The position numbers and the translations under genes were made by a program. This document shows, in pieces, positions 1-7,993 of a DNA stretch of 16,615 nucleotides. Source of the stretch: Anaerolineales bacterium UBA832 (lineage in GTDB: Bacteria > Chloroflexota > Anaerolineae > Anaerolineales > UBA11657); assembly GCA_002296125.1 (NCBI GenBank), contig DBHI01000096.1, positions 16,436 to 33,050 on the forward strand, given 5' to 3'. The notes below the pieces were generated by a model. It did not search any database. It had not been told where the DNA came from and was given only the letters and a program-made list of their open reading frames with translations. Position 1 is the first letter of the stretch. The number at the start of each line of letters is the position of its first letter.

Positions 1-1761
1 CATATTGATCACGGAAAATCTACTCTAGCTGATAGACTATTGCAGATGACAGGTACTGTGAATGACAGAGATATGCATGATCAATTACTAGATGGGATGG
101 ACCTAGAACGGGAAAGAGGCGTTACTATTAAAGCTTCTGCTGTTAGAATGAATCACTTAGATGAAATTAATGGATTGATGGAACTAAATCTGATTGATAC
201 TCCAGGGCATGTGGATTTCTCTTATGAAGTTAGTAGAGCTTTAGCTGCCTGTGAAGGAGCTTTGCTTGTAGTGGATGCTAGTCAAGGTATTGAGGCTCAA
301 ACTCTTGCAAATTTGTACTTAGCTCTGGAACTTGACTTGGATATTGTACCTATCATCAACAAGGTTGATTTGGATTCAGCTAGAACTGAAGATGTAAAAA
401 TAGAAATTGGCGATTTGCTTGGTGTTGAATATGATAGTATTGTGTCTGTGTCAGCTAAGAATGGATTCAATATGGAGTCTGTTTTAGATTCAATAGTTAA
501 TGAGATTCGATGTCCCTTATTGACAGAAACTGAGCAGCTTAGAGGCCTGGTCTTTGATTCACATTATGATTCTTACAAGGGCGTTGTGGCTTATATTAGA
601 ATTGTAGACGGGGTTCTTGATGGAAGTCAACCTGTCAGAATGATGCAGTCGGATACTACATTTGATCCTATTGAGATTGGATATTTTGCTCCTCATATGA
701 CCAGTGCTAAAGGGTTAGTTCAAGGACAGGTAGGTTACATTGCTACAGGCATAAAGAATGTACAGGACTGTAGAGTTGGGGATACCCTAGTGATTGGTGG
801 AACTAATGATATTATTCCTCTGGATGGTTATAGGCCGGCAAAGCCAATGGTATATGCTGGAATTTTTCCTGTCGAAGGAGATGATTATCAGATACTTAAG
901 GATTCTATTGAGAAACTACAGCTAAATGATCCTGCATTAATTTATTCCCCGGAAGTGTCCCATGCACTAAATTTTGGTTTTAGAGTTGGGTTTCTTGGCA
1001 TGTTTCATATGGAGATAGTACAGGAAAGGCTAGAGAGGGAGTACGATCTGGATATTATTGCTACGGCTCCTTCTGTTGAGTATCAGGTTGTAAGTAATGA
1101 CGGTGAAGAGCATATTATTAGATCCCCTTCTGAAATGCCAGAGCCTAATTTGATAGATGTAATTAGGGAGCCTTGGATGGCGGTTAATATTTATGCGCCA
1201 CTTAAATACTATGGCGTAGTGATGGAGTTAGCTACAAAGAGAAGAGGAGTATTTGTTGAAGAACAGCATGTTGGCGGCCAGCGAATTGTTTTAGTATTCA
1301 AGATGCCATTGTCTGAATTGATTGTTGATTTTTTTGATAAACTTAAGTCGTCCACTAGAGGATTTGGTTCTCTTGACTATCAGTTTGATAGTTACATTGT
1401 AGGCGATCTTGTTAAGCTGACAATTTTGGTAAATGATCAGTCAGTTGATTCTTTGGCTATGATTGTTCACAAAGATGATGCATACGTTACTGGACAGCGG
1501 CTTATCACAAAGTTAAAAAAACTTATACCAAGGCAGTTGTATCCAGTGGCTATTCAAGCGTCTGCTTCAGGACGTATAATTAGTCGTGCTAATGTACGTG
1601 CCTTGAGGAAAGATGTATTGGCTAAATGCTACGGAGGAGATATTACAAGGAAAAAGAAGTTGTTGGCGAAACAGAAAGAAGGTAGAAAAAGATTAAAGAT
1701 GGTGGGCAATGTTGAGATACCCCAGGAGGCGTTCATGGCTGTGCTTAGCGTGAAGGATTAA
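1..1761 (+). CDS. lepA: Elongation factor 4 (LepA), 5' end cut off by the window
   Basis: LepA/EF4 is a ribosome-binding translational GTPase that acts on stalled or mis-translocated ribosomes. The reading frame is open from base 1, where HIDHGKST is the G1/P-loop. By comparison with E. coli LepA only about 11 N-terminal residues are missing, so the ATG at 40 is internal and not the start. The 586 visible codons hold RERGVTIKA (switch I), DTPGHVDF at about residues 66-73 (G3), NKVD (G4) and SAKNG (G5). The LepA-specific C-terminal domain follows, with STRGFGSLDY, IPRQLYPVAIQA and the basic stretch around GGDITRKKKLLAKQKEGRKR. All are typical of LepA rather than EF-G or TypA. The stop is TAA. 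The next gene begins after a single base, and a GAAGGA near the lepA end serves as its ribosome binding site, so the two are probably co-transcribed and translationally coupled. Confidence 0.97.
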   Translation, partial: HIDHGKSTLADRLLQMTGTVNDRDMHDQLLDGMDLERERGVTIKASAVRMNHLDEINGLMELNLIDTPGHVDFSYEVSRALAACEGALLVVDASQGIEAQTLANLYLALELDLDIVPIINKVDLDSARTEDVKIEIGDLLGVEYDSIVSVSAKNGFNMESVLDSIVNEIRCPLLTETEQLRGLVFDSHYDSYKGVVAYIRIVDGVLDGSQPVRMMQSDTTFDPIEIGYFAPHMTSAKGLVQGQVGYIATGIKNVQDCRVGDTLVIGGTNDIIPLDGYRPAKPMVYAGIFPVEGDDYQILKDSIEKLQLNDPALIYSPEVSHALNFGFRVGFLGMFHMEIVQERLEREYDLDIIATAPSVEYQVVSNDGEEHIIRSPSEMPEPNLIDVIREPWMAVNIYAPLKYYGVVMELATKRRGVFVEEQHVGGQRIVLVFKMPLSELIVDFFDKLKSSTRGFGSLDYQFDSYIVGDLVKLTILVNDQSVDSLAMIVHKDDAYVTGQRLITKLKKLIPRQLYPVAIQASASGRIISRANVRALRKDVLAKCYGGDITRKKKLLAKQKEGRKRLKMVGNVEIPQEAFMAVLSVKD

Positions 1762-1762
1762 A

Positions 1763-3214
1763 ATGAAGATTAATAAGAGTATTGTAATTGGGGGCGGTCC
1801 CGCTGGATTAACTGCGGGGTGGAAATTAGCTAAAGAACACATAGATGTTCTTGTAGTTGAGAAGTATCATGACGTTGGTGGTATTGCTCGTACTGAAGAA
1901 TATAAAGGCTACAGGTTTGATATTGGTGGACACAGATTTTTTACTGTGGTTAATGAAGTAGAAGAACTTTGGCACGAATGGCTTGGTTCAGAGTTTGTAA
2001 CTAGACCTAGAAAATCTAGGATATTGTATAAAGGTAAATTCTTTAATTATCCGTTAACTATTGTGAATGCATTAAGCGGTTTAGGTATTTTTGAGAGTAT
2101 TAGAATTATTTTTAGTTATCTAAAGGCTCAGGTGTTTCAGAGGAATCCCGAAGTAAGTTTTGAGGACTGGGTGGTCAATAGGTTTGGTAACAGATTGTAC
2201 GAGATATTCTTCAAAACATATACTGAGAAAGTATGGGGCATTAAATGTACCGAAATCAGAGCTGAATGGGCGGCTCAAAGAATAAAGGGCTTGACGCTTC
2301 CTGCGGCTATCAGGAATGCCTTATTTCCACCAGGAGGAAATGTAATAAAGACACTAATTAAGGAGTTTCATTACCCTATAAAGGGTCCTGGGATGATGTG
2401 GCAGAAAGTATCAAGGTTAATATGTGACGGTGGCGGTAGAGTTGAATTGAATAGCGAGGCTGTTGCTATAAATTGGAGCAATAACAAGGTAGATAGTGTA
2501 GAAATTAAGGATTCTTCAGGAACTAGAACTTTACAAACAGACTATGTCTTCTCTACTATGGCTTTAGATGATTTAATTTCCAGATTTAGACCAAGCCCAC
2601 CTCAGGATGTAGTTAACGCTGCTTCTGGACTAAAGTACAGAGATTTTATTACAGTTGTGCTAATAGTAGATATTGAAGAGGTATTTGACGATAATTGGGT
2701 TTATATACATAGTCCAGATGTTATGATTGGTAGAATTCAAAACTTTAAAAACTGGAGTCTGGATATGGTTCCTGACGAAAAAACCACTAGCTTGGGGTTG
2801 GAGTATTTCTGTAATGTGGGTGATGAGCTTTGGGGCGCAAGTGATTCAGACTTGATTGAAAGAGCCAAGTTAGAGATAGAAATTATTGGTCTTGCTGAGC
2901 AATCTAATGTTATTGACGCGACTGTGGTTAGACAAGTAAAAGCATATCCTGTATACGATGTTGAGTACGGACCATTGCTAGATACAGTTAGAGCGTGGCT
3001 GAGTGGTTTTGATAATTTTCATACAATCGGTAGAAATGGTTTACATAAATATAACAACCAAGATCATTCAATGCTGACTGCTCTTAGGGCTGTTGATGAA
3101 GCTGTAAAAGGTGTTGATGTGGATGTGTGGGATATTAATACTGACAGAAGCTATCACGAGGAAGTTAAAGTGAGTAGAGATAGTAATAAACCCGTTGATA
3201 TTCTAGATGCATAG
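1763..3214 (+). CDS. FAD-dependent oxidoreductase, UDP-galactopyranose-mutase-like (COG1232 type)
   Basis: This 483-residue flavoprotein has an N-terminal Rossmann FAD-binding motif, GGGPAG at residues 10-15. An acidic residue at the end of the second strand (Glu33) binds the FAD ribose, followed by VGGIART and the block YRFDIGGHRFFT. The C-terminal GLHKYNNQDHSMLTAL is the second FAD-contacting segment shared by amine-oxidase, protoporphyrinogen-oxidase and UDP-galactopyranose-mutase-like proteins. The block EIFFKTYTEKVWGI is characteristic of a family usually annotated as NAD(P)/FAD-dependent oxidoreductase and often found in surface polysaccharide loci. The following GT39 gene fits that role. 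The substrate cannot be read from the sequence; sugar-nucleotide mutase activity is only one possibility. The start is supported by GAAGGA placed 5 nt upstream and the 1-bp gap to lepA. The stop is TAG. The tail after about residue 455 is acidic and lacks family motifs. Confidence 0.85.
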   Translation: MKINKSIVIGGGPAGLTAGWKLAKEHIDVLVVEKYHDVGGIARTEEYKGYRFDIGGHRFFTVVNEVEELWHEWLGSEFVTRPRKSRILYKGKFFNYPLTIVNALSGLGIFESIRIIFSYLKAQVFQRNPEVSFEDWVVNRFGNRLYEIFFKTYTEKVWGIKCTEIRAEWAAQRIKGLTLPAAIRNALFPPGGNVIKTLIKEFHYPIKGPGMMWQKVSRLICDGGGRVELNSEAVAINWSNNKVDSVEIKDSSGTRTLQTDYVFSTMALDDLISRFRPSPPQDVVNAASGLKYRDFITVVLIVDIEEVFDDNWVYIHSPDVMIGRIQNFKNWSLDMVPDEKTTSLGLEYFCNVGDELWGASDSDLIERAKLEIEIIGLAEQSNVIDATVVRQVKAYPVYDVEYGPLLDTVRAWLSGFDNFHTIGRNGLHKYNNQDHSMLTALRAVDEAVKGVDVDVWDINTDRSYHEEVKVSRDSNKPVDILDA

Positions 3215-3231
3215 CATTTTAATGGTTGCTG

Positions 3232-3402
3232 ATGGTCTTGGATATGGATAGGCGTGTAATTGCTAGTCTTTGCGGTCTCTTTGCTGTGGGACTTACTTAT
3301 ATACTTATTGTGAATTGGGAATATTTTAGATTCAATATTACTATATACATTCTGATATTGTTTTCTGTATATTGTTGTGGTTCCATGTTTGTATCAGAAT
3401 AG
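3232..3402 (+). CDS. Small two-helix membrane protein (short ORF)
   Basis: A 56-codon ORF fills most of the gap between the flavoprotein and the GT39 gene. It starts at ATG 3232, with an alternative in-frame ATG at 3244 (MDRRVIASL...), and ends at TAG 3400-3402; an upstream in-frame TAA lies at 3220. The product has a basic N-terminus (DRR) and two hydrophobic stretches, about residues 9-28 and 35-54, separated by the polar turn NWEYFRF. This is a two-pass membrane hairpin with positive-inside orientation. A pair of cysteines (CC) sits in helix 2. No family is recognised. Same-strand placement between two envelope-glycan genes suggests a small accessory membrane protein. There is no strong Shine-Dalgarno sequence, and without a homologue it could be a chance ORF. 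Confidence 0.5.
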   Translation: MVLDMDRRVIASLCGLFAVGLTYILIVNWEYFRFNITIYILILFSVYCCGSMFVSE

Positions 3403-3454
3403 ACATATGACTCAATCTTTTTAGCATCATCTGTATCTCAAAAACGGAATTTAT

Positions 3455-5395
3455 ATGATTGGTTTAATTTGGCTTACAAGTAAGCAGTTATTCAATAGAT
3501 TTTTGATATTCTTTATTGTAGCTATTTCTTTTGTTTTTCGAATAAGTTTTATAGATTGGGATGACATGCAATTTTTTCATCCTGATGAGAGGTATATTGG
3601 TCTTGTTGCGTCTACTATTGAGTTTAATGTCATGTTCGATTGGTATGAAGGGTTTGACTTGGGAAACATGAACCCATTTTTATGGCCAGAAGAAGATACT
3701 ACAGACGGGGTATTTGTACCAAGAGGTGGCGAAAGATTATACGCATACGGGCATGCTCCGCTGTACTTTTTGGTTATAGTTAGTAAATTGCTATATGGGC
3801 TTTTTGGATTAATTGAAAACTCAAGTATCCCTTTAGTTAGTGACTGGTTATTTGAACTAGGATTGATTACTGAATTTCATATGATTATTGTTTTGTCTAG
3901 AATTCTGTCAGCAATATGGGATACATTAACTGTAGTAGGTGTGTATCTGATTGGCGCAAGCATAAAATGTAGACGGGTTGGTATGATTGGTGCATTATTG
4001 TATGGAGTTTCAGTTCAGATGATTCAACAGGCTCATTTTGGAACATTTGACTCTATGCTTGGTATGGTAGGCTGTTATTTGATCTTGATGTGTATCAAAT
4101 TTTTAGAATATAAAAGGAATTGGTATTTGTATATATCAGGAGTTTTGTATGGGTTGGCGGTTGGTATTAAGGCGTCAGGCATATTCTTGTTTATGCCCTT
4201 AGTATTATCTAGTAGTCTCAGGTATTGGAACTCGACAGTTACGAGTTCGAGAAATTTAAAAATTGTTAGCATTTGGGTTAAACTAACGGCTATTGCAGTT
4301 TTAGTGTTTGCAGCTACAAACCCATATGTTTTGCTGAGTAGTCAAACTTACGTTAATAACATTGTTTTGCAAAGCTATATGACAAGAGGTCAAGTTGATT
4401 GGCCATTTATTCTTCAGTATGAAAATACAATACCGTATTTATATCAATTTGTTCAACAAGGTAAATGGTTTTTAGGATGGCCTATTGCTACTAGTATGTA
4501 TGGTGGCGCTTTGTATGGATGCTGGCAAGTTTATCGGAACTGGAAAAATGATGATGATGCGTTAGAAAGTCATAAATTGTTATTGCTAGTAGTATGGATT
4601 GTTTTTTACTTCATATATGTTGGTGGTTTGTATGTTAAGTATCTGAGGTATTTGATTCCAATTATGTCAGCTGGCGCTGTGTGCGGGGGATTGCTTTTAA
4701 ATTATTTGTGGGAAAAAGGTTATTTGATTGTTAAATTAGTAATTTCTATTGGTTTAGTTGCTAGCTTGTTGTATGCTGTTGATTTTATCAGTATGTACCA
4801 AGAGAGACATCCTTGGACTAAAGCTTCAGAGTGGGTGTACGCGAATGTACCAAGAGACGGAATTATTATAAGGGAGAAATGGGATCATCCTCTTCCGGTT
4901 CCAATAAAGGTTGATGATGGAGTAAGTGTTGTAACTGACGCCGAATTTCAGATACTTGAGGTTGACCCAGTAACTGAGGAGGATGAAGATTACAAACTGG
5001 ATGCGATGTTGGGTGTGTTGGAGAATGGAGACTATATGGTAGTTGCTAGCAACAGAAATTATGGAGCTATAGTAAAAAATACGCTAGAGTTTTCTAGTAG
5101 CTACAAATATTATAGATGTCTATTTGGTGGTAGCTTTGGATTTGAAATAATCTATGAGGCTAGTCGGTACCCTGAGTTAATTAGCTATCAGTATGAGTAT
5201 GGAGGTAAATTATTGAGTTCTGCATATAATAAACAATCAGAAATAATGCGTTGGCTAATACCCAGTGTTTCTATTACTGATGAAAGTTTTTTTGTCTACG
5301 ATCACCCTCAAGTGTATATTTTCCAAAACTTACTTAATTTGGATCGTGAACGTATGAAATTAAGCTGCGACAATTATATTTCTTCGTACTACTAA
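3455..5395 (+). CDS. Membrane glycosyltransferase, GT39/PMT (ArnT-like) family
   Basis: This is a 646-residue polytopic membrane protein. The first transmembrane segment (about 13-33) is followed by an acidic loop, DWDD at 35-38 and HPDERY at 42-47. That first-loop acidic motif is typical of GT-C glycosyltransferases of the GT39/dolichyl-phosphate-mannose mannosyltransferase group, where it contributes catalytic acid and metal binding. Roughly nine or ten further hydrophobic helices follow, ending near residue 440. The last 200 residues are a soluble, probably extracytoplasmic domain rich in acidic and aromatic residues. Such enzymes move a sugar from a polyprenyl-phosphate donor to protein, lipid or glycan outside the membrane; donor and acceptor here are unknown. 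It follows the mutase-like flavoprotein and the small membrane ORF, so a shared glycan role is plausible. It ends (TAA) 4 bp from the convergent next gene, with no obvious hairpin terminator. Confidence 0.83.
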   Translation: MIGLIWLTSKQLFNRFLIFFIVAISFVFRISFIDWDDMQFFHPDERYIGLVASTIEFNVMFDWYEGFDLGNMNPFLWPEEDTTDGVFVPRGGERLYAYGHAPLYFLVIVSKLLYGLFGLIENSSIPLVSDWLFELGLITEFHMIIVLSRILSAIWDTLTVVGVYLIGASIKCRRVGMIGALLYGVSVQMIQQAHFGTFDSMLGMVGCYLILMCIKFLEYKRNWYLYISGVLYGLAVGIKASGIFLFMPLVLSSSLRYWNSTVTSSRNLKIVSIWVKLTAIAVLVFAATNPYVLLSSQTYVNNIVLQSYMTRGQVDWPFILQYENTIPYLYQFVQQGKWFLGWPIATSMYGGALYGCWQVYRNWKNDDDALESHKLLLLVVWIVFYFIYVGGLYVKYLRYLIPIMSAGAVCGGLLLNYLWEKGYLIVKLVISIGLVASLLYAVDFISMYQERHPWTKASEWVYANVPRDGIIIREKWDHPLPVPIKVDDGVSVVTDAEFQILEVDPVTEEDEDYKLDAMLGVLENGDYMVVASNRNYGAIVKNTLEFSSSYKYYRCLFGGSFGFEIIYEASRYPELISYQYEYGGKLLSSAYNKQSEIMRWLIPSVSITDESFFVYDHPQVYIFQNLLNLDRERMKLSCDNYISSYY

Positions 5396-5399
5396 TGTA

Positions 5400-6935
5400 C
5401 TAAGTGCTACCTTCCTCAAATAGATATTTAATTAATATTGAATCTGTGATGATTTCAATTGGAGATTTGTCGTCAGTAAATATTACTTTATTTGGATTAA
5501 TGGGAACTATATGATTTGGTGTATCTGATAGGATTTTATTAAGGATTGGGTGACTTTTTGAAGTAGGTAGTGTTGCGTTACGTAAGACATTATCACGGTG
5601 AGTCTGCTTTATTGTTGCAACGAGTAATGAATTGTAGGTATTTGGCACATCAATAATGTGGACGTTTGAAAAAACTGCAAGTAGAGTTGATGTGACCGAA
5701 TCTATGAGTCTGCGGTCTGAAGAAGTTCTTCCTACATTTATTGCAAGAACACCGTCAGAGGATAGTAATGATTTTGATTCCAGGAAAAATTCTTTTGTTG
5801 TTAGATGCCAAGGAATATATGGAAGTCTGTATGCGTCTACAGCAATAACGTTGTACTTGGTTTTTTTTAGCTTGTGAAGACTAGCTCTTCCATCCCCAAT
5901 TATTATGGTTAGATTTTCTCTACTTAGGTTGAAGTACTTTCTGCCGACAGCGATTATTTCGGGATCGATTTCTATTCCAGTTATGTTGATGTTAGGATAT
6001 ATTTCTATGTGTTGATTAGAGATTGTTCCTCCAGCTAGACCAATTATGAGGATGTTCTCAATATTTGATGGTGAATAGGGATACTTGTTGAAGTAGGGAG
6101 CAGCTAAATAATAATCCCAAGTACTATTTGTTAATGGGCTGTCCTTATTGTAGACTGAGTGTATGCCTTGCCCTTCATTCAATAGTAGGTAATTTGCATT
6201 GTTTTTGTTAACTACTTGGATTAGGTTATAGGCAGATTCGGACTCATATATTAGTCCTGCTGTAGACTTTATTTTGCCTGATGGAAGTTGGCTAATTGCG
6301 ATATATGTAGTTATTAGTACGATGGATGCTATGTTTAGCTTTTTGGATGACAATAATATGCCTACAATGCAGGTTATAAGGAGTATTCCTCCAAAAAGCA
6401 AGTAGGTGTTACGAGTACCGTACGTTGGTATTGTTAGGAGTGTAGGGATAAATGACCCTACTATTGATCCTGCGGTTGATAATGAATATACCTTTCCAGC
6501 AGTAGAGCCTGAATTGTCAGGGTGCGTTAATAGCAATCTAATAGCGTAAGGTGATGAACATCCAAGGATTGTAATGGGAAGTGCAAATATCAATAATGTC
6601 CCAATAAAAGCTCCTGTTGCTATTGGGATATCAAAGGCAGTAATTGCCTGTGATGCATGAAACAAGATGGGTTGGGAGATGTATGGTATGGATGCTGTTA
6701 GTACCGCTGAAATTGATAATAATTGATAGTATTTGGCTGGAGTTGGATTTTTGTCAGCAAAATTACCACCCAGATAATAACCTATTGCTAAATAGAACAT
6801 GATTACGCCAATTATTATTGACCACACGATGTTTGATGTACCGTATATATAGCTAAGCAAACGAAGGGCGGATATTTCAGCGGCCAGGGTTGTCATTCCT
6901 GAAATAAATACGGTAAAGAAAATGTAGTAGTTCAA
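5400..6935 (-). CDS. Membrane-fused spermidine-synthase-like protein
   Basis: The 511-residue product combines an N-terminal membrane half (about residues 1-215, seven or so helices, starting with a TLAAEISALRLLSY segment typical of the family) with a C-terminal SAM-type methyltransferase fold. In that fold, IIGLAGG at 297-303 is the nucleotide-binding glycine loop, GIEIDPE at 320-326 carries the ribose-binding acid, GDGR lies at 347-350, and DAYRLPYIPWHLTTKEFF begins at 367. The arrangement matches proteins annotated as fused MFS/spermidine synthase. The GGGDG motif of true aminopropyltransferases is AGGTIS here, and the catalytic DSTD-like block is DAYR, so polyamine synthesis should not be assumed. 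The only available start is TTG at 6933-6935, because an in-frame TAG lies five codons upstream. A minus-strand TATAAT sits 25 bases upstream. The gene is divergent from the zinc-ribbon gene. Confidence 0.85.
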   Translation of the reverse strand: MNYYIFFTVFISGMTTLAAEISALRLLSYIYGTSNIVWSIIIGVIMFYLAIGYYLGGNFADKNPTPAKYYQLLSISAVLTASIPYISQPILFHASQAITAFDIPIATGAFIGTLLIFALPITILGCSSPYAIRLLLTHPDNSGSTAGKVYSLSTAGSIVGSFIPTLLTIPTYGTRNTYLLFGGILLITCIVGILLSSKKLNIASIVLITTYIAISQLPSGKIKSTAGLIYESESAYNLIQVVNKNNANYLLLNEGQGIHSVYNKDSPLTNSTWDYYLAAPYFNKYPYSPSNIENILIIGLAGGTISNQHIEIYPNINITGIEIDPEIIAVGRKYFNLSRENLTIIIGDGRASLHKLKKTKYNVIAVDAYRLPYIPWHLTTKEFFLESKSLLSSDGVLAINVGRTSSDRRLIDSVTSTLLAVFSNVHIIDVPNTYNSLLVATIKQTHRDNVLRNATLPTSKSHPILNKILSDTPNHIVPINPNKVIFTDDKSPIEIITDSILIKYLFEEGST

Positions 6936-6954
6936 AGTTGGATTACTCTACGTT

Positions 6955-6983
6955 TTGGCTATTATACATTGGGATGCTATAAT
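6955..6983 (+). promoter_or_regulatory. Promoter of the zinc-ribbon gene (TTGGCT-17-TATAAT)
   Basis: TTGGCT at 6955-6960 and a perfect TATAAT at 6978-6983 are separated by exactly 17 bp. Transcription would begin near 6990, only about 4 nt before ATG 6994, with no room for a Shine-Dalgarno sequence. Confidence 0.65.
6961..6966 (-). promoter_or_regulatory. -10 box for the spermidine-synthase-like gene
   Basis: The minus strand reads TATAAT here, 25 bp upstream of the TTG start at 6935, giving a leader of about 19 nt. No convincing -35 is present at 17 bp. The box lies inside the spacer of the opposing zinc-ribbon promoter, so the two promoters probably exclude each other. Confidence 0.45.
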
Positions 6984-6993
6984 CTGTTTTGTT

Positions 6994-7695
6994 ATGAGTG
7001 GAATAGCTAGTATGTATATTTTACAACAAATTGACGATAAGATTGCCTATAGTAGAGCAAGAGTATCCGATATTAATGATATCATTTCTGATTCTACTGA
7101 GGTAGATAGGGTCACTGAAGAATACTTAGTCGCAAAATCTGATGTTGTTAAAATTAGACGTGAAAGCGATATCTTACAGGGAGAAATTGACGTACTTACT
7201 TCAAAAAAAAGTGATTGTGAAAACAGACTATACAGTGGGCTTGTATCTAACCCAAAGGAGTTACGTGACCTTGAGACTCAAGGGGTTTCGTTGGCAAGTA
7301 GAATTACAGAGCTTGAGAATAAAAAGATTGACTTGATGATCTCCGAAGAAGAGAAAGAGAAGCTAGAAGAGAATTGTAAGCTTGCGATGGATGATGTAAT
7401 TAGAAGCAAGGAGCAGCTTGTTTTTGAGCTGAACGAGGAACTTAATGTGTTGAAGGACGGGATGCTAGCCTATGATGCAGAAAGAGATGTTGCTCTGAAT
7501 TCCGTTGATGATGTCTATCTTCGTGAGTACGAGGGGAAAAAGAGCAAGGTCGGGGGAACCGCAGTAGTGCTTGTGGTAGACGGTGTATGTAAGGGTTGTG
7601 GTTTGATGGTAGCTACTTCTAACGTTCAGGATGCTAGAAGTGGGACAAAGTTGGTAGCATGTGATGGATGTTCTAGATTTTTGTATGTAAAGTAG
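6994..7695 (+). CDS. Coiled-coil protein with C-terminal C4 zinc ribbon (COG1579 family)
   Basis: The protein is a long charged, heptad-like alpha-helical region (about residues 5-185) followed by a zinc ribbon with CKGC (Cys199, Cys202) and CDGC (Cys223, Cys226), and the usual FLYV ending. This architecture is the COG1579 family, proposed to bind nucleic acid and found next to various housekeeping genes. An upstream TTG at 6955 would give 246 residues, but it lies inside a consensus-like -35 element (TTGGCT, 17 bp, TATAAT). Family members start close to the LYxLQxID-like helix, here MYILQQIDDKI. ATG 6994 (233 residues) is therefore preferred, on a nearly leaderless mRNA. The stop is TAG, 10 bp before the convergent yggT stop. 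Its exact function is unknown; the zinc ribbon itself is clear. Confidence 0.85.
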   Translation: MSGIASMYILQQIDDKIAYSRARVSDINDIISDSTEVDRVTEEYLVAKSDVVKIRRESDILQGEIDVLTSKKSDCENRLYSGLVSNPKELRDLETQGVSLASRITELENKKIDLMISEEEKEKLEENCKLAMDDVIRSKEQLVFELNEELNVLKDGMLAYDAERDVALNSVDDVYLREYEGKKSKVGGTAVVLVVDGVCKGCGLMVATSNVQDARSGTKLVACDGCSRFLYVK

Positions 7696-7705
7696 ATATT
7701 GTTTG

Positions 7706-7975
7706 TTAGAAAAGCCCAATTATTAGGTATCTTAAAAGTCCTTCAATAAGATCAAGTAATAACAATGCGATAATTGGACTGAAGTCCAGCATGCCTTGCA
7801 TGTCTGACATTAGATTACGAATTGGTTGTAGTATAGGTTCGGTTATTTCGTGCAGTAGTTGTACTGCTGGATGATAAGGGTCTATGCGTACCCATGATAG
7901 TAGCACTCTTCCTAGTATGGCAAATTGTAGTAGTGAAAAAATTATGCTGATTGGCCGTAATAGTATTGTTTCCAT
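7706..7975 (-). CDS. yggT: YggT family small integral membrane protein
   Basis: The 89-residue protein has two hydrophobic segments (about 5-28 and 65-88) separated by SWVRIDPYHPAVQLLHEITEPILQPIRNLM. That block is the hallmark of the YggT family (typically S-W-x-x-x-D-P...EPxLxPxRR). Family members are linked to osmotic tolerance and, in many phyla, lie in the cell-division cluster after sepF or yggS; a precise function is not established. Here it is the last gene of the six-gene minus-strand run, 18 bp after yggS. It converges on the zinc-ribbon gene with a 10-bp gap. Length and motif are both normal for the family. The stop is TAA. Confidence 0.9.
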   Translation of the reverse strand: METILLRPISIIFSLLQFAILGRVLLSWVRIDPYHPAVQLLHEITEPILQPIRNLMSDMQGMLDFSPIIALLLLDLIEGLLRYLIIGLF

Positions 7976-7993
7976 ATTTGCTGTTTTCCATGT

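Noticed and set aside
5393..5403. Bidirectional terminator between the convergent GT39 and spermidine-synthase-like genes
   Set aside because: The stops are 4 bp apart and no hairpin with a U-run is visible around them.
6955..6993. TTG start at 6955 extending the zinc-ribbon protein by 13 residues
   Set aside because: The stretch contains the -35 and -10 elements and no ribosome binding site, and the family begins near the ATG at 6994.
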